From the NCBI RefSeq assembly GCF_000632495.1, contig NZ_JFZT01000016.1, positions 1-62,881 on the forward strand: DNA of 62,881 nucleotides, written 5' to 3'. The notes beneath the pieces are model-generated. The model made no database searches. It worked only from the letters and a program-made list of their open reading frames with translations, and was not told the origin of the DNA. A program made the translations under genes and the position numbers. Source of the DNA: Candidatus Acidianus copahuensis (lineage in GTDB: Archaea > Thermoproteota > Thermoprotei_A > Sulfolobales > Sulfolobaceae). Positions within the stretch are counted from its first letter, which is position 1, and the number at the start of each line of letters is the position of its first letter. Shown here one piece after another: positions 60,184-62,881 of this stretch.

Positions 60184-61218
60184 ATGGACTGGAAAGATCA
60201 CCTTGCTAAGTTAACCCCTCTTAAAGAAGGTTTAAAAGGCAAAGTTTCAACAGAAGTTAACGTAACTCCAAGTTCTTTCGAAGAAGTAGAGGAGATAATA
60301 AGGCTAGCTAACGCTTTGAATCTAAAGATCTATCCATTTGTGGGGAATTCAAGGCATTTCGGTCCATCAATTTCAGCTAATGTGGGAGTGGACTTCTCTT
60401 CTCTAAATAAGATTGTTGAACTGTCTGAGGAGGATTTGTACGTTACTGCTCAGCCTGGAGTAAGCATGATCGAACTTTTTTCGTACGTTAAAAAAAGAGG
60501 CTTTCTACTTCCTTCATTTTATGACGGATCTTTAGGAGGAATGCTAGGTACCAATCTTCCAGGGCCATTCTCCACTTTTTTCGGTTACCCTAGGGACTCA
60601 ATTCTTATGGGAATAATAGTAACTGGAGATGGAAAAAGGATTAAGGCAGGAGGTAAAACCTTAAAGTTCTCCTCTGGTTACAAGATTCATAAGCTTCTTA
60701 CTGGTTCCTTGGGCTGGTATGGAACTTTTCTGGAGGCGACTTTCAAGATATATCCTTACCCAGATGAGATGGTAGAGGTAAGCGTTTCACCAAATGACGC
60801 TCAGCAACTTTTACGTAGCGAACTTAGACCTATAGGGATAATTTCCTTCAAGGATAGGGCAAAGGTAATATTTGAGGGTTCTTCAAGTTATGTAAGAGAG
60901 TTGGAGAAACGTTTTACCTCTATTTCAGAGTGGAGACCTGAAAGCTTTAGATATCCTAATAAAAAATTTATAACTTCAATAAGCGTAACCAGAGGAGAGG
61001 AATTACGCTACCTTTATGATTATCCCTTTGAGGGAGAAGCGTTTCTAGGTACTGGCTACGTTAGATTCTTTTCAGATGATAAAATGCAAATCAACGGTAT
61101 AAGCGAAAAGGGGGATATACCGATTAAGGTAAGTAAGTCTTCTCTTCTAGTGAAGAATGCTTTAGATCCTAAATGGGTTATGCATACTGTAGAGGTAAAT
61201 CCAACATCTTATGTGTAG
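60184..61218 (+). CDS. FAD-binding protein, GlcE-like
   Basis: 344 residues. The FAD-binding type 4 domain: KIYPFVGNSRHFGPSISANV stands where the first FAD loop falls, followed by LYVTAQPGVSMIELFSYVKK and GGMLGTNLPGPFSTFFGYPR. It is shorter than GlcD and has no C-terminal FAD-oxidase domain, which is the form of GlcE. It could be the third subunit of the dehydrogenase encoded at 38599-41052, or act alone. It lies between two directly repeated tnpB elements and has a short promoter after the right hairpin of the first. Confidence 0.8.
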   Translation: MDWKDHLAKLTPLKEGLKGKVSTEVNVTPSSFEEVEEIIRLANALNLKIYPFVGNSRHFGPSISANVGVDFSSLNKIVELSEEDLYVTAQPGVSMIELFSYVKKRGFLLPSFYDGSLGGMLGTNLPGPFSTFFGYPRDSILMGIIVTGDGKRIKAGGKTLKFSSGYKIHKLLTGSLGWYGTFLEATFKIYPYPDEMVEVSVSPNDAQQLLRSELRPIGIISFKDRAKVIFEGSSSYVRELEKRFTSISEWRPESFRYPNKKFITSISVTRGEELRYLYDYPFEGEAFLGTGYVRFFSDDKMQINGISEKGDIPIKVSKSSLLVKNALDPKWVMHTVEVNPTSYV

Positions 61219-61258
61219 ATAGACGTGAGGACAGGCTAAGTTCATTTCTGAGGAATTT

Positions 61259-61299
61259 GTAACTGAAAGCCTAGCTCTTTAGGACGAGAGATGGTTAGC
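61259..61299 (+). repeat. IS605-type hairpin end A6 (degenerate, solo)
   Basis: TAACTGAAAGCC, then CCTAGCTCTTTAGGACGAGAG with a partly broken stem, then ATGGTTAG. It lies between the GlcE-like gene and the second tnpB element. Confidence 0.6.
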
Positions 61300-61407
61300 G
61301 CTTCAATGTCACTCCCTCACTTAGACTATAAAAACAATTATTTCTAACCTTGATCTAGGACGAAAGATGAACGTAAAGTAAATCCTTAAAATGAGGCATA
61401 TTACCGT

Positions 61408-61449
<42 letters not shown>

Positions 61450-61487
61450 AAAAAAGTTTATAAAAGGTAGAGAGTAACTCCTAATGA

Positions 61488-61555
61488 GGACGGTACGGTG
61501 GGTAAACCTAAGAAGAGTAAGAAGGGATCAGTCCCTATGCCTACCGTATCAGTCC
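61488..61555 (+). promoter_or_regulatory. 15-bp stem-loop over the tnpB start, copy 2
   Basis: 5' arm 61488-61502 pairs with 61540-61555 with one bulged A (61551) and two G-T pairs; the in-frame ATG at 61537 sits at the loop edge. Covaries with copy 1 at 58913-58980. Upstream ATG codons of copy 1 have no usable counterpart here because one base is missing, which argues that the loop-edge ATG is the true start in both. Confidence 0.6.
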
Positions 61556-62871
61556 TAAGACGCACCATAACTGTAGATCTAATTCAAACAAAAGAACAAG
61601 AGGAGGAATTAAAAGAACTAGGAAACTTGTGTTCAAAACTATGGAACCAAGTAAACTACGAGAGAAGAAGACAGTTCTTTAACGGTGAACACGGTGTTGA
61701 TATCAAGGGTACCTATAACAAGTGGTATAATGAGTATAAGAACATGATAGGTACAATAACAGCACAACAAGTTTTAAACAAGAACAATGAGGCATGGAGT
61801 TCATTCTTCTCCTTGTTAAGGGTAAAGAAAGAGGAAAAACTACTACTACCATTCATCAAGAAGGTCAACCCACCTGGTTACTGGAAAGACAGGAAGGAGA
61901 GGAAGTTGATAATAGTGCTAAGGAAAGACCAATACAAGATAGATGAAGAGAAACAAGAGATAGAACCTCATCATTTGGGACAATTCAAGGACTTGGCAAT
62001 AAGATACAATGGGGAAATTTACTATAGAGGGGAACAAGGGAGGTTAGAAATAATATATAATGACGTATTAGGAAAGTGGTATGCACACATTACCTTAAAG
62101 GCAAGTGAAAGACTTGACAGAAAGAATGATGAATGGGTGAAAGCACCACTAACGTCAAAAGGTAATTTAGTAGGTGGGATAGATATAGGGATAAACAACC
62201 TCTTTGCTGTCTATGTATCAGACGGTACACAAGTGTTAATCAAGACTAGGGTGTTGAAGTCTATCTCGTACTACTACAGAAAATTGATAAGTATGAAACA
62301 GAAGTTATTATCCTTGTATAAACAACCGTTCTCAAATAAGATAAGGAGGTTGTATATTAAGTGGAAGAGGAAGTTAAACGCTATAATAGACGCTACCGTA
62401 AGGAAAGTTGTTGAATTCTTATACAACAAAGGTGTCTCACTAATCAAGGTTGGTTATCCAAAGAACATAAGTCAGAAAAAGGGCAACTTCCTAGTTGCTA
62501 ACGTCTGGTCTTACAAACAAGTTATGGACAAGTTGAGGGATGTTGCTGAAGAACACGGAATAACTGTTAAGTTTGTTAACGAGGCACACACTTCAACTAC
62601 TTGTCCCATCCACGGTAATGGATGCGGGAAAAGAGTTTCAAGGGGTTTGTTTAAGTGTACAACATCTAACAAAGTATTTAACGCAGACCTAGTTGGTGCG
62701 TTTAATATATCCATAATCCCGAGTCCTAATGATGGTGGGATCACCAGAGGGATAGGGATAAGTTGGGGTAAGACCACCCCACTGGTCTATACGTGGACGA
62801 GAGGATCGGGGCTGGTAGTACCAGCTAGCTATGATTCTATGAGGGTGAAACGTATGGATCAAAACCTATGA
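61498..62871 (+). CDS. tnpB: TnpB (RNA-guided nuclease family), full length
   Basis: 457 residues from a GTG at 61498, or 444 from the ATG at 61537 (MPTVSVLRRTITVDL), which I prefer. RuvC-I Asp in GGIDIGINN (D229 in the long numbering), a Lys/Arg-rich bridge region, RuvC-III Asp in NADLVGAFN (D397), and zinc-ribbon Cys in TTCPIHGNGC and FKC. Where most TnpB have the RuvC-II glutamate, this protein has LIKVGYPKNIS; a conserved Glu occurs instead in FVNEAHTSTTC (E362). TnpB is guided by RNA made from the transposon right end and cleaves donor sites, aiding retention. Near-identical to copy 1 outside its deletion. Confidence 0.9.
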   Translation: MGKPKKSKKGSVPMPTVSVLRRTITVDLIQTKEQEEELKELGNLCSKLWNQVNYERRRQFFNGEHGVDIKGTYNKWYNEYKNMIGTITAQQVLNKNNEAWSSFFSLLRVKKEEKLLLPFIKKVNPPGYWKDRKERKLIIVLRKDQYKIDEEKQEIEPHHLGQFKDLAIRYNGEIYYRGEQGRLEIIYNDVLGKWYAHITLKASERLDRKNDEWVKAPLTSKGNLVGGIDIGINNLFAVYVSDGTQVLIKTRVLKSISYYYRKLISMKQKLLSLYKQPFSNKIRRLYIKWKRKLNAIIDATVRKVVEFLYNKGVSLIKVGYPKNISQKKGNFLVANVWSYKQVMDKLRDVAEEHGITVKFVNEAHTSTTCPIHGNGCGKRVSRGLFKCTTSNKVFNADLVGAFNISIIPSPNDGGITRGIGISWGKTTPLVYTWTRGSGLVVPASYDSMRVKRMDQNL

Positions 62872-62881
62872 ACCGCTCTGA

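Overview
The window looks like a chromosomal segment of an AT-rich thermoacidophilic crenarchaeon of the order Sulfolobales. Three things point there. It carries a complete soxABCD operon with a divergent Rieske gene soxL. It has a fused 3-hydroxyacyl-CoA dehydrogenase/enoyl-CoA hydratase of the Metallosphaera type and a four-subunit pyruvate:ferredoxin oxidoreductase. Leaderless-looking genes, VapBC, and many IS200/IS605 (IS1341-like) remnants add to this. Genus and species cannot be fixed from the sequence alone; Acidianus, Sulfurisphaera and Metallosphaera are all plausible. No rRNA, tRNA or CRISPR array was found.

Layout. 1-1.7 kb: 3' end of an ABC export operon (ATPase, permease, membrane-anchored protein). 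1.9-9.9 kb: a lipid/CoA module with a DsrE-like protein, acyl-CoA synthetase, acyl-CoA dehydrogenase, the bifunctional hydratase/dehydrogenase, a TetR/FadR-like regulator and a thiolase. Candidate operator palindromes lie in two of its promoters. 10-11 kb: a two-helix K+ channel-like protein with an unusual selectivity filter. 11.1-15.9 kb: accessory DNA with transposon relics around a DsrE-like gene, an MFS transporter and a MupG/DUF871-like protein. 15.9-20.6 kb: four glycosyltransferases, one broken by two frameshifts. 20.6-26.5 kb: an unknown anchored exoprotein between direct repeats, a TIP49/RuvB-like ATPase with a candidate C/D box sRNA over its stop codon, an unknown protein, and a stand-alone heme-copper oxidase subunit I. 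26.5-27.4 kb: nested IS relics. 27.4-30.3 kb: porGDAB. 31-32 kb: vapBC and a tnpB relic.

32-36 kb: a DUF2173 protein, a CBS protein-citrate synthase operon and divergent malate dehydrogenase. 36-38.4 kb: small membrane proteins. 38.6-41 kb: a GlcD/GlcF-like dehydrogenase pair. 41-47 kb: the sox quinol oxidase with a previously unmarked 49-residue gene behind soxL. 47.4-49.8 kb: a four-gene cell-surface/membrane cluster ending in another unmarked small gene. 50-55 kb: an SDR, two small unknowns, an exoprotein, a YedY-like molybdenum enzyme and a GT39-like transferase. 55.4-57.9 kb: nadA-nadB. 58-62.9 kb: two directly repeated tnpB elements flanking a GlcE-like FAD protein.

Central metabolism is strongly represented. 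Fatty-acid/4-carbon CoA chemistry, pyruvate synthase, citrate synthase and malate dehydrogenase meet in acetyl-CoA and the TCA cycle. The Glc-type dehydrogenases could deliver electrons toward quinone and so to the Sox oxidase (inference). The second theme is decay and reuse of tnpB transposons: at least nine hairpin ends, two well-conserved 335-bp repeats that look like tnpB 3' ends, two nearly intact tnpB genes with a covarying stem-loop over their starts, and several relics touching host stop codons.
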